NCBI GenBank assembly: GCA_038527215.1
Contig: JBCBGC010000104.1
Location: 1 to 30,494 of the forward strand
From: JAWPMV01 sp038527215
Lineage (GTDB): Bacteria; Bacteroidota; Bacteroidia; J057
DNA length: 30,494 nucleotides
Direction of reading: 5' to 3'
Numbering within the stretch: the stretch's first letter is position 1; each line of letters starts with the position of its first letter. The translations under genes were made by a program, and so were the position numbers. Positions 23,134 to 30,494 of the stretch are shown piece by piece. The notes below the pieces were generated by a model, which was not told the origin of the DNA, made no database searches, and saw only the letters and a list, made by a program, of their open reading frames with translations.

Positions 23134-24420
23134 ATGAAAAAATCTACTACTACTCGCCGCCAATTTATTCGTTCCGCCGCTGCCGTTGCCGGGGGACTCG
23201 CCCTTACGCCTCCCCTCACTGCGGCCAGCTATCGCCGCATCATCGGGGCCAATGAACGCTTGCATATAGGCGTAGTTGGCGTGGGGGGCATGGGTTCTGC
23301 CCACTTACAAACCCTGGTCCAGATGCAGGACACTCAAAATATCAGCGTGGATGCCGTGTGTGATGTGTATGACAAAAGGCGGGACGCTGCTGTCGCCAAA
23401 AGCGGGGGCAAAGCCTTCTCGGATTACCGACAACTCCTGGATCTGAAAAAGCTCGACTACGTGATGATCGCTTCCCCGGAGCACTGGCATCATCGCATGA
23501 TCCTCGATACCCTCGACACGGGCCGCCATGTGTATGTGGAAAAACCCATGACCCACGAAATCAAAGAAGCCCAGGAGGTGGTCGCCCGGGTTAAAGAAAC
23601 CGGCCTCAAATTACAAGTAGGCGTACAAGGCATGTCGGATGACAGCTATATCACCGCCCAGAAAATGATCAAAGATGGCGTGCTCGGGAAAGTTACCATG
23701 GCGCAGATCGATTACTCCCGCAACGGCAACCTCTGGCAATATCCCATTGATCAGGATGCCAAACCCGGCGTAAATCTGGACTGGGAAGCCTGGCGCGGCC
23801 CCACGCCCAAGGTGGACTGGGACCCCAAACGCTACTTCCAATGGCGTCGTTATTGGGACTATTCAGGGGGCGTAGCTACCGACCTTTTTATCCACCGACT
23901 GACCCGTATCCTTAAAGCCCTGGACCTGAGTTTTCCGCAATATGTTTCGGCTTCTGGGGGACATTATTTCTTTACGGGGGAGGACAAAGCCGAAGTACCT
24001 GACACCTTCAATATGATGCTGGATTATCCCGAAGGCTTGACCGTTATGTTGGTTTCGGCTCAGAAAAACGATAGCCCCATCCGGCATTTGATTCGCGGAG
24101 ACAAAGCCACCCTGGAATTTACCCGGACGGGCTTTACCATCACCCCTCAGCAAGCCACCACCAAGCAGCTCATCAGTGGCACCGGAGAAAAGTTATCGGT
24201 AGACCCAAGCGGGGTTTTTGTCCACGAAAAAACCGGGGCAGAAGACATCAACCTCCACCATCAGAATTTACAGGCCGCCATCCGTCAGGGAGCAGCCCTC
24301 AATTGCGATGCTGAACTGGGATATAAAGGCATGATGGCGTGCAAAATGGGCGTCATGTCTTTCCGCAAGCGAAGATATTTGCGCTGGGACGCGTCTAAAG
24401 GAAAAGTGGTCAAAGCCTAA
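23134..24420 (+). CDS. TAT-exported Gfo/Idh/MocA family oxidoreductase
   Basis: 428 residues. The N-terminus has a twin-arginine signal (TTRRQFIRSAAAVAGGLAL, Arg8-Arg9), so the folded enzyme goes to the periplasm with its cofactor. A Rossmann NAD(P)-binding motif GVVGVGGMGSAH (46-57) and the EKPMTHEIKEA motif (Glu136, Lys137, Pro138) identify the Gfo/Idh/MocA family. The C-terminal half is the substrate domain, with WEAWRGPTP and YWDYSGGVATDLFIHRL, typical of the Bacteroidota and Planctomycetes subgroup. The likely substrate is a sugar or glycoside. It appears monocistronic, 103 bases before the haloperoxidase-like gene. Confidence 0.9.
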   Translation: MKKSTTTRRQFIRSAAAVAGGLALTPPLTAASYRRIIGANERLHIGVVGVGGMGSAHLQTLVQMQDTQNISVDAVCDVYDKRRDAAVAKSGGKAFSDYRQLLDLKKLDYVMIASPEHWHHRMILDTLDTGRHVYVEKPMTHEIKEAQEVVARVKETGLKLQVGVQGMSDDSYITAQKMIKDGVLGKVTMAQIDYSRNGNLWQYPIDQDAKPGVNLDWEAWRGPTPKVDWDPKRYFQWRRYWDYSGGVATDLFIHRLTRILKALDLSFPQYVSASGGHYFFTGEDKAEVPDTFNMMLDYPEGLTVMLVSAQKNDSPIRHLIRGDKATLEFTRTGFTITPQQATTKQLISGTGEKLSVDPSGVFVHEKTGAEDINLHHQNLQAAIRQGAALNCDAELGYKGMMACKMGVMSFRKRRYLRWDASKGKVVKA

Positions 24421-24523
24421 GCTTTCGACCACCCACGCAATACCCTTGACGAAAATCATGGAAAAAATCCCTTCTTGGTGCTTAATTTGCGGTGCATTCA
24501 CGTACATCAAGCATACGGTAAAC

Positions 24524-27481
24524 ATGGGATCAAGCTTCTTTTTTTGGTTGACGAAAAAAAGTCGGCGACCCGGGCGTCTGGTTGTAGCTAGCCTGCTGCT
24601 CGCGAACTTGTTCATCCTGGGGCATCGCCTGCAGGCGCAAAATCATTCGGTAGCCCGGATTTGGAATGAAGCCTTGCTGGAATCCATCCGGCAGGATTTC
24701 GCCCGCCCCACGGTACATGCCCGAAATCTTTGGCATTCTTCCATCGCCATGTACGATGCCTGGGCTGTTTTTGACAGCGTGGCTCAGCCCTACTTCCTGG
24801 GCCAAACCATAGATGGATACACCTGCCCATTTAATGGCTTTACGACTACTGTTCCTAAAGAGATAGCTGTCCCCACGGTCATCTTCCATGCCATGTATCG
24901 CCTGTTGCGCCATAGGTTCCAGTATTCTCCAGGAGCAGGAAACGCTTTTTCTCGGTTCAACAACCTCATGGTGCAAAACGGCTATAATCTGCTGGACACC
25001 ACCACTAATTATAGCAATGGCAGCCCTGCTTCCCTGGGAAACTATCTGGGCAAGATGCTCATCAACTTTGGGATGCAGGATGGCGCCAACGAAGTCACGA
25101 ATTATGGCAATGCGTCTTATTTGCCCGTCAACCTCCCGCTGGTAACCAACTTTCCGGGTAACCCCAGCATTTCAGACCCTAACCGCTGGCAACCCCTGAC
25201 CCTCAGCGTCTTTATCGACCAGTCAGGCAACGTCATCCCCTATAATACGCCCCCCTTCCTCAGTCCGGAATGGGGACAGGTTACCCCTTTTGCGCTGGAT
25301 ACCGCAGACCGAACGACCTATACCCGTAGTAATTTTGACTATCAGGTTTATCATGACCCGGGCGCTCCTCCTTACCTGGATACTACCGGCGTAGATCCCT
25401 TGTCAGATGAATATAAATGGGGCTTTACCCTGGTATCTGTTTGGGGAGCCCATCTCGATCCCGCCGACAGCGTGATGTGGGACATTTCGCCCAATTCCAT
25501 CGGCAACATTCAGAGCTACCCGACTACCATTCAAGGGCTACAAGGCTTTTATGATCTGCTCAACGGAGGCGATCCCAGCATTGGGCATTCGGTCAATCCG
25601 CACACCGGCCAGCCTTACGAACCTCAAATGGTTCCCCGGGGAGATTATGCGCGGGTCCTGGCGGAGTTTTGGGCGGATGGACCTGATTCAGAAACACCTC
25701 CTGGCCACTGGTTCACCATCCTCAACTATGTCAGTGATGAAATTGGTGTCGATAAGCGCTATAACGGGCAAGGACCTATTCTGAGTGAATTGGAGTGGGA
25801 TGTCAAAAGCTATTTTACCCTGGGAGGAGCGGTGCATGATGCGGCCATTTCCGCCTGGGGCATCAAAGGTTGGTATGACTACATCCGGCCCATCTCGGCC
25901 ATTCGGTGTATGGCAGAATTGGGACAGTGTTCTGATTCTACCCTGCCTAACTATCACCCTGGCGGCATTCCCCTCATCCCCGGATATATCGAGCTGGTGC
26001 AGGCGGGAGATTCCCTGGATGGCGGCGGAGACAACCTGAATAAAATTAAGGTCTACACCTGGAAAGGCCATCCCTATATCAACAACACCGCCACGGATGC
26101 GGCTGGCGTGGGTTGGATTTTGGCTGAAAACTGGTGGCCATATCAGCGCCCCACTTTCGTCACCCCCAATTTTGCGGGTTATGTTTCCGGGCACTCTACT
26201 TTTTCCCGGGCCGCGGCAGAAGTGCTGACCTATATTACCGGCGATCCCTTTTTTCCGGGCGGTATGGGAGAGTTTCAGGTGGACAAAAACCAGTTCCTGG
26301 TGTTTGAAGAAGGACCTAGCGTGGATTTTACCTTACAATGGGCCACTTACCGGGATGCCTCTGACCAAACCAGTCTTTCCCGGATTTGGGGAGGTATCCA
26401 CCCCCCCGTGGATGATATCCCGGGTCGATTGATTGGGGAAAAAGTGGGCATTGCGGCTTACCAACTGGCAGAAACCTATTTCTACCAGGACCTGGACCAG
26501 GATGGTTACTTCAACTATGTAGATTGTAATGACCAGGATAGCACCGTATATCCTGGAGCTCAGGAAATATGCGATGGCAAGGACAATGATTGTAACGGCG
26601 TCATTGACGATGATCTCTTCCTTTTTTCCTACTTCAGAGATCGGGACGGAGATGGCTATGGAGATCCGAATTCTCCCTTAGACACCTGCGCCATACCCGC
26701 CCCTCCCGGATATGTCACCAACAACATGGACTGTCAGGATTTGGATTCCACTGTGCATCCTAATGCCCAGGAGGTCTGCAATGGGATTGATAACAATTGT
26801 AACGGACAGATCGATGACGGCCTGATCATTAACCGCTATTGGTTGGATGAAGACCAGGATGGATTTGGGAATCCCCTCATCTTCCTGGACACTTGTCTGC
26901 AACAGCCTCCCCTAGGCTACGCTTCCAATGGCAATGACTGTGCCGACGACCAGCCGGATATTAACCCCCTGGCCTCAGAAATCTGTGATGGCATCGACAA
27001 TGACTGTCAGGGTGGCATCGATGATGGCTTGACGCTATATGCTTATTTCCTGGATGCAGATGGTGATTCCTACGGAGACGCCGCGATTCGCATGGATACC
27101 TGCCTGGCCGAACCTCCGCTTGGCTTTGTAACGGACAGTTCCGACTGTAACGATAGCGACGATCGCATCAATCCCGGCCGTCAGGACTTCCCGGACAATG
27201 GCGTGGATGAAGACTGCCTAAACGGGGACCTTATCCAACTGCACCGCATCTTCCCTAACCCGGTAAGGGATAAATTGACCATCCACTACCAAACCGATGG
27301 GAGCCGGATCGCTGAAATTTTCAGCCATGATGGCCGCTTGTTGATCAGCGAAGAAATCACCTTTGAATTTAACAAGGCCACCCTGGACCTCACCACCCTT
27401 CCAGATGGCATGTATACCTTACGCATCTTTGATCCGGTGCGAGAGATCTTCTTCGACCGCATGTTGATGAAACAGAAATAA
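24524..27481 (+). CDS. Secreted vanadium haloperoxidase/PAP2-like enzyme with MopE repeats and T9SS tail
   Basis: 985 residues from the ATG at 24524, chosen because a signal peptide (RLVVASLLLANLFILGHRLQAQ) follows; ATG 24458 is an alternative. The catalytic domain keeps the whole phosphatase/haloperoxidase signature: KGWYDYIRP (Lys448, Arg455), SGHS (555-558) and SRIWGGIHPPVD (Ser619, Arg620, His626, Asp630), i.e. KxxxxxxRP...SGH...SRxxxxxHxxxD. The N-terminal WNEALLESIRQDF...YDAW is typical of vanadium-dependent haloperoxidase-like proteins. About 230 residues of four MopE-type repeats follow (e.g. DCNDQDSTVYPGAQEICDGK then DNDCNGVIDD), Asp- and Cys-rich and probably Ca2+-binding. The last ~75 residues (HRIFPNPVRDKLTIHY...) are a T9SS sorting domain. 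It probably oxidises halides, or hydrolyses phosphate esters, at the cell surface. Confidence 0.88.
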   Translation: MGSSFFFWLTKKSRRPGRLVVASLLLANLFILGHRLQAQNHSVARIWNEALLESIRQDFARPTVHARNLWHSSIAMYDAWAVFDSVAQPYFLGQTIDGYTCPFNGFTTTVPKEIAVPTVIFHAMYRLLRHRFQYSPGAGNAFSRFNNLMVQNGYNLLDTTTNYSNGSPASLGNYLGKMLINFGMQDGANEVTNYGNASYLPVNLPLVTNFPGNPSISDPNRWQPLTLSVFIDQSGNVIPYNTPPFLSPEWGQVTPFALDTADRTTYTRSNFDYQVYHDPGAPPYLDTTGVDPLSDEYKWGFTLVSVWGAHLDPADSVMWDISPNSIGNIQSYPTTIQGLQGFYDLLNGGDPSIGHSVNPHTGQPYEPQMVPRGDYARVLAEFWADGPDSETPPGHWFTILNYVSDEIGVDKRYNGQGPILSELEWDVKSYFTLGGAVHDAAISAWGIKGWYDYIRPISAIRCMAELGQCSDSTLPNYHPGGIPLIPGYIELVQAGDSLDGGGDNLNKIKVYTWKGHPYINNTATDAAGVGWILAENWWPYQRPTFVTPNFAGYVSGHSTFSRAAAEVLTYITGDPFFPGGMGEFQVDKNQFLVFEEGPSVDFTLQWATYRDASDQTSLSRIWGGIHPPVDDIPGRLIGEKVGIAAYQLAETYFYQDLDQDGYFNYVDCNDQDSTVYPGAQEICDGKDNDCNGVIDDDLFLFSYFRDRDGDGYGDPNSPLDTCAIPAPPGYVTNNMDCQDLDSTVHPNAQEVCNGIDNNCNGQIDDGLIINRYWLDEDQDGFGNPLIFLDTCLQQPPLGYASNGNDCADDQPDINPLASEICDGIDNDCQGGIDDGLTLYAYFLDADGDSYGDAAIRMDTCLAEPPLGFVTDSSDCNDSDDRINPGRQDFPDNGVDEDCLNGDLIQLHRIFPNPVRDKLTIHYQTDGSRIAEIFSHDGRLLISEEITFEFNKATLDLTTLPDGMYTLRIFDPVREIFFDRMLMKQK

Positions 27482-27512
27482 GTAGACGTACTTTAGATAA
27501 GATATGATCCCA

Positions 27513-27545
27513 CAGCGGGGCAGGAAGGACCCTGTCCCGCTGTTT
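27513..27545 (+). terminator. Terminator after the haloperoxidase-like gene
   Basis: CAGCGGGGCAGG and CCTGTCCCGCTG form a 12-bp stem with one G-U pair and a 6-base loop, followed by TTT. It ends 34 bases before the ATG of the next gene, which would then have its own promoter. Confidence 0.7.
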
Positions 27546-27574
27546 GCAAATACCTCCCCGCATTCTCTATCTTG
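27543..27574 (+). promoter_or_regulatory. Putative promoter of the beta-lactamase-like gene
   Basis: TTTG (27543-27546), a 21-base spacer and TATCTTG (27568-27574) resemble the Bacteroidota -33/-7 pair, with one T missing in the second box. The ATG follows after four bases, so the transcript would be leaderless or nearly so, as for ccmB. The -33 element overlaps the T tail of the preceding terminator. Confidence 0.4.
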
Positions 27575-27578
27575 TAGC

Positions 27579-28466
27579 ATGGACCGAATCATGCTCATCT
27601 TTTGTCTGGCCTTAGCCATGACTGCCTGCCAGACCCCTTCCCCCCTCGAGCAACTCGAGCGGGATGTCAACCAACTATTTGCCAGCCAGGAAGGCAGTTT
27701 TGCTATGGCCTTTAAGATGCTGGAGGGAAGCGACTCCCTGCTGATCAATCCCCACGAAAAGTTTCATGCGGCCAGTACCATGAAAACCCCGGTCATGATT
27801 GAGATGTACAAGCAGGCCGCAACGGGCAAATTTGCCCTGACGGATAGTCTAGAGGTGGTGAATGAATTTTCCAGCATTGTGGATGGCAGTCCCTTCCAAC
27901 TCACCCTGACTGACGACAGCGAGCCCAAGTTGTATAGCAAGATCGGGCAGAAGCTGCCCTGGTCAGAACTGGCTTACGACATGATCATTGCCAGCAGCAA
28001 CCTCGCCACCAACATCCTCATCGACCAACTCGACGCCAAAGTGGTTACCCAGACCATGCGGGAATTGGGGGCTCCGGACATTGATGTCCTACGCGGCGTG
28101 GAAGACATCAAGGCCTTTGAACAAGGCCTGAGCAACCGCACCACCGCCTTTGACCTGTTGCGGATTTTTGAGCACCTGGCCCAAGGCACGGCCGTCAGTC
28201 CCGAGGCCTCTCGGGAAATGATCGACATCCTGCTGGACCAGCAGTTCAATGATGTCATCCCGGCTTATCTACCAGAGCAAGTCAAGGTCGCCCACAAAAC
28301 AGGCTGGATCACCGGCGTACACCACGATTCTGGATTGGTCATGCTGCCCGACGGCAGACGCTATGTGCTGATCCTGCTTTCCAAGGAAATGACGGATATG
28401 GAGGCGGGCACGGAGATGTTGGCACGGGTGTCGGAGAAGGTGTATGGGTATGTGATGGGGGAATAA
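27579..28466 (+). CDS. Class A beta-lactamase-related serine hydrolase, lipoprotein
   Basis: 295 residues from the ATG at 27579; upstream codons in this frame cover the terminator and are not coding. The lipoprotein signal MDRIMLIFCLALAMTAC places Cys17 at the membrane. The serine penicillin-recognising motifs are all present: STMK (Ser66, Lys69), SSN (139-141) and KTG (240-242). The Omega-loop region reads GVEDIKAFEQGLSNRTT, where a general-base Glu would be expected in the EPELN position of TEM-like enzymes, but the match is loose. The family (COG2367) includes true class A beta-lactamases and hydrolases without resistance function; this protein looks closer to the second kind. Confidence 0.85.
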   Translation: MDRIMLIFCLALAMTACQTPSPLEQLERDVNQLFASQEGSFAMAFKMLEGSDSLLINPHEKFHAASTMKTPVMIEMYKQAATGKFALTDSLEVVNEFSSIVDGSPFQLTLTDDSEPKLYSKIGQKLPWSELAYDMIIASSNLATNILIDQLDAKVVTQTMRELGAPDIDVLRGVEDIKAFEQGLSNRTTAFDLLRIFEHLAQGTAVSPEASREMIDILLDQQFNDVIPAYLPEQVKVAHKTGWITGVHHDSGLVMLPDGRRYVLILLSKEMTDMEAGTEMLARVSEKVYGYVMGE

Positions 28467-28547
28467 AAATCGTGATTCATCCCGCATAATATGGAAGGAG
28501 AGATGATTTCATCAAACCACTTCTTGAAACTCTAACCACCCACAAAT

Positions 28548-28726
28548 ATGTCACCCCGGAAAGGCATTTGACCGGTAGGGAAAATGACTTATCCGGGGTC
28601 TCCATGATTACATGAGGATTGCAGAGACCTCCGACGATATAGATTCACCCAGCAGAGTACGGTACCAGAGCGAGAGACCCCGGACCGCTCACCTCCTTAC
28701 AGTCGGAGGAGCTTCCGGGGTGACAT
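28548..28726. repeat. Nested inverted-repeat element
   Basis: ATGTCACCCCGGAA (28548-28561) and TTCCGGGGTGACAT (28713-28726) are a perfect 14-base inverted pair. Inside are TCCGGGGTCTC (28592-28602) with GAGACCCCGGA (28674-28684), perfect over 11 bases, and CCTCCGAC (28628-28635) with GTCGGAGG (28702-28709). The last two pairs cross each other, so not all stems can form at once. No coding frame is supported. It could be a MITE-like or REP-like element or a structured RNA. The rest of the gap 28467-28780 shows nothing further. Confidence 0.75.
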
Positions 28727-28780
28727 GCATATGAAAGAGAAATAGCCCTTTCTTATCCGTCTCACATAATGCTTAAAGAA

Positions 28781-28811
28781 ATGAGCCATCCCAAAATTCG
28801 GGATGACTCAT
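28781..28811 (-). terminator. Terminator of the slipin gene
   Basis: ATGAGCCATCCC (28781-28792) pairs with GGGATGACTCAT (28800-28811). The single non-matching position is a G-U pair in minus-strand RNA but a mismatch in plus-strand RNA, which says it acts for the minus-strand gene ending at 28823. The stem is nearly the same as that after ccmF. Confidence 0.75.
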
Positions 28812-28822
28812 GTTTGGCATTA

Positions 28823-29923
28823 TTATTCTTTTGCGCCAAAGATCTGGCGCAGTTGGTCTACGATCTGGCCACCGCCGGACAGCGAGATGCTGTTGATCTT
28901 CTCGGCGATTTTCTCTACGTATTCCATTTCCTTCAGCTTGAACAGCATCTGGTTGTCTTCCATCAGCTTGGCGGTGTTGAGCAGGCTACGGGTAGCTGCA
29001 GTCTCCTCCCGACGCGCGATGGTATTGGCTTGCGCTTGCTTTTGGGCAATCAGCACCTGGTTCATGATTTCTTTCATTTCTCCAGGCAGGATGATGTCTC
29101 TGATCCCGCAGTCCAGCAGCTCGACCCCCATTTCAGCCAGGACTGGTCCAACGGCTACTTTCACAAAGTCTGCCACACCTTCCTTATTGGCCAGAAGTTC
29201 GTCCAGGGTGTACTGCCCGACGTATTCTCGCAGCGCTTGCTGCAGCCGCACATAGAGCACCTTGGCGTAGTTATTGGTTTCCACCAGGGCTTTTTCCACC
29301 TCGACCACCTGGTAACGTGCGTCAAAGTTCAGGCGGAGGGCCGCCTTGTCCTTGGTTAGGATTTCCTGTCCGGAAACCTCCATTTGTTGCTGGCGCAGGT
29401 CAGCTTTCAGAAGCGAAGTTTGTTGCTCGTTTTTCCAGAAGTAATAAGTTCCTGGACCGAGTTTCCGCTCAATCTTGCCATCTACGGTCAGCAGACCTAC
29501 CTCAAAGGACTGAACCATGTATACCCGCATGTAGGAGTACAGAGATTCCTTGCCCATCAGTTGCCGATCCAGGCTTTCTGGCACTTCCAGCACATTCATA
29601 TCGTAGTGCTCGAAAGTATAATTGACTACAGATTTCCAGAAAGGATAGCGACCTGGTTTGAGGATTTCGGAGAAGTTCCCCTCTCGAAACATCAGGCAGA
29701 GCTCGTGGTCTTTTACCTCCACAACCTGAATCATCTCCGCAAAGAGACGATCCTGGAGCAGCAGGTTCAGATCTACTGGCGCGTGGAAAGGCTGGGTAAG
29801 CGAATAGGTTTTGACATCGTCTGCCCAGCGGAGCCAGTATGAACCCTCTGGCAGCAGACGGATGAAATTCCCTTTTCGGAACAGCAGTCCCACAGAGTAA
29901 GGGTAGATAGTTACTTTTTTCAT
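28823..29923 (-). CDS. Slipin-like SPFH/Band 7 family protein
   Basis: 366 residues. The N-terminal ~130 residues contain two copies of a short beta motif (VGLLFRKGNFIRLLPEGSYW and LCLMFREGNFSEILKPGRYP), a third recurs at VGLLTVDGKIERKLGPGTYY, and the SPFH/Band 7 domain follows (about 130-305) with MEVSGQEILTKDKAALRLNF, REYVGQYTLDELLANKEGV and GVELLDCGIRDIILPGEMKE. The C-terminus is a coiled segment rich in Ala, Gln and Glu (QKQAQANTIARREETAATRS). SPFH proteins assemble as membrane-associated oligomeric scaffolds. No N-terminal membrane helix is visible, unlike stomatin, so association may be peripheral. Role unknown. Confidence 0.85.
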   Translation of the reverse strand: MKKVTIYPYSVGLLFRKGNFIRLLPEGSYWLRWADDVKTYSLTQPFHAPVDLNLLLQDRLFAEMIQVVEVKDHELCLMFREGNFSEILKPGRYPFWKSVVNYTFEHYDMNVLEVPESLDRQLMGKESLYSYMRVYMVQSFEVGLLTVDGKIERKLGPGTYYFWKNEQQTSLLKADLRQQQMEVSGQEILTKDKAALRLNFDARYQVVEVEKALVETNNYAKVLYVRLQQALREYVGQYTLDELLANKEGVADFVKVAVGPVLAEMGVELLDCGIRDIILPGEMKEIMNQVLIAQKQAQANTIARREETAATRSLLNTAKLMEDNQMLFKLKEMEYVEKIAEKINSISLSGGGQIVDQLRQIFGAKE

Positions 29924-30240
29924 CGTCTGAAATTGTGTTTATGGTTATCTATGATATCACCCTTTCCCTTCATCTCAGCAAAGGAGTCGGTGATTGCTTG
30001 TTTCAAAAAAAGGCAAAACCCTGCCTGCTCCTCATCGGGTCGCTGGCGGAAGTCTTTTTGAGCAGGGCATTCTTTCAGGCGTTCAGGAAAGCCAGGGGCA
30101 AGACCAGCCGAAGCTTCGCTTGCTTTTGCTTTCCGAAGACCAGGAAGTGGGCCAAACGGAATCCAAAGACTTTCGGGCCGAAACCTGACTGCCGCGGGCC
30201 TGCAAGCAGACCTTAAGCCGAAAATCAGGAGGGGCTTTGC
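29924..30240. other. Intergenic stretch upstream of the slipin gene
   Basis: Open frames exist here on both strands but their compositions (runs of Arg, Pro, Lys and Ser, no recognisable motifs) look like chance translation. Apart from the promoter region that the slipin gene must have, I see only small local hairpins and nothing I can name. Confidence 0.4.
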
Positions 30241-30241
30241 C

Positions 30242-30322
30242 GGGAATGATCGTCGCTTTCTCGACGTGGAACAATGATAATGGAACCCAAATCCATCGCG
30301 TCTACCATTTCCGCCATCCCGC
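30242..30322 (-). tRNA. tRNA-Leu-like sequence, malformed
   Basis: On the minus strand GCGGGAT (acceptor), then a type II-like D-arm GGCGGAAATGGTAGACGCG and an anticodon arm ATGGA-TTTGGGT-TCCAT resemble a bacterial leucine tRNA. The anticodon loop reads TGG (a proline anticodon) where tRNA-Leu would have TAG. After it there is no ordinary variable arm and T-arm; instead CGTCG-AGAAAG-CGACG and ATTCCCG follow, with no TTCGA motif. This is either a decayed tRNA or a damaged assembly near the contig end. Confidence 0.4.
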
Positions 30323-30326
30323 CCTT

Positions 30327-30393
30327 GGGGCAGGAGCAGGACTCGAACCTGCAACATCGTCCAGCGCTCTACCACTGAGCTACACAGCCACAA
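30327..30393 (-). tRNA. tRNA-like sequence lacking part of its anticodon arm
   Basis: On the minus strand GGCTGTG, TA, the D-arm GCTCAGTGGTAGAGC, then CTGGACGATGTT are followed directly by a normal T-arm, GCAGG-TTCGAGT-CCTGC, and TCCTGCCCC. The 3' half of the anticodon stem and the variable loop are missing (roughly 10 bases), and the acceptor halves pair poorly. The D-arm and T-arm are unmistakably tRNA. It may be a fusion of two tRNA genes or a deletion; no anticodon can be assigned safely. Confidence 0.5.
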
Positions 30394-30469
30394 GCTATGG
30401 ATCGGAATTGCACACTGCTTAACACCAGACACGAAGAACAATCGGGTTTGCCGAATGCTCGTGGAAAAA

Positions 30470-30494
30470 GGGGGGGGGGGGGGGGGGGGGGGGG
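30470..30494. other. Poly-G run at the right edge
   Basis: Twenty-five consecutive G close the window. This is typical of two-colour sequencing reads that ran out of signal and suggests an unreliable contig end, not biology. Confidence 0.8.

Noticed and set aside
29920..30441. 173-codon minus-strand frame at the right end
   Set aside because: It runs through the tRNA-like sequences and is Arg/Pro/Ser-rich, as translated non-coding DNA tends to be.

Overview
The window looks like chromosome of a Bacteroidota bacterium, most likely a marine or activated-sludge Saprospiria-type organism. Supporting signs are two proteins with type IX secretion (T9SS) sorting tails, a ccm cytochrome c maturation operon with a cysteine-type CcmE, families common in Bacteroidota (DUF1684, DUF1572, NhaD, TAT-exported Gfo/Idh/MocA), no clear Shine-Dalgarno sequences, and promoter boxes of the TAnnTTTG type. 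The last 25 bases are a pure G run, so the right edge is probably a low-quality contig end.

Region 1-2640 is an accessory island, visibly richer in A+T than the rest. It starts with the 3' end of an IS256-family transposase whose terminal repeat abuts the interior of a broken IS3-family transposase, a nested insertion. Next come two minus-strand genes with a 4-base overlap: a minimal CRISPR polymerase (mCpol) nucleotide cyclase and a protein with a CARF-like Rossmann domain followed by two C-terminal membrane helices. I read this pair as a Panoptes/mCpol-type anti-phage system with an effector architecture unlike the described 2TM-beta effector; it is the most interesting feature here. Upstream of it are a pair of related inverted repeats, a 53-codon orphan ORF and the C-terminal stub of a tyrosine recombinase, which marks the island edge.

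Region 2628-12325 is ordinary chromosome: an alpha/beta hydrolase, a RapA-like SWI2/SNF2 ATPase, an Old Yellow Enzyme-family reductase and a DUF1684 protein on the minus strand, then on the plus strand the Na+/H+ antiporter NhaD, a nucleoside deoxyribosyltransferase-like protein, a small exported protein and a DinB-family protein.

Region 12473-16973 holds a lipoprotein M48 metalloprotease with a long Q/N/S/G-rich linker, an intergenic array of unrelated short hairpins with mostly 3-base loops, a quinone-reductase-like gene broken by a frameshift, and a DUF2341 protein with a T9SS tail. Region 17259-22335 is the minus-strand ccm operon in transcription order ccmB, ccmC, ccmD-like, ccmE, ccmF, with a Bacteroidota-type promoter directly before ccmB. 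ccmA is not in the window.

Region 22385-30494 contains a DUF1572 protein, a TAT-exported Gfo/Idh/MocA oxidoreductase, a large secreted vanadium haloperoxidase/PAP2-like enzyme with four MopE-type Ca2+-binding repeats, a class A beta-lactamase-like lipoprotein, a nested inverted-repeat element, a slipin/SPFH protein, and two malformed tRNA-like sequences next to the contig end.
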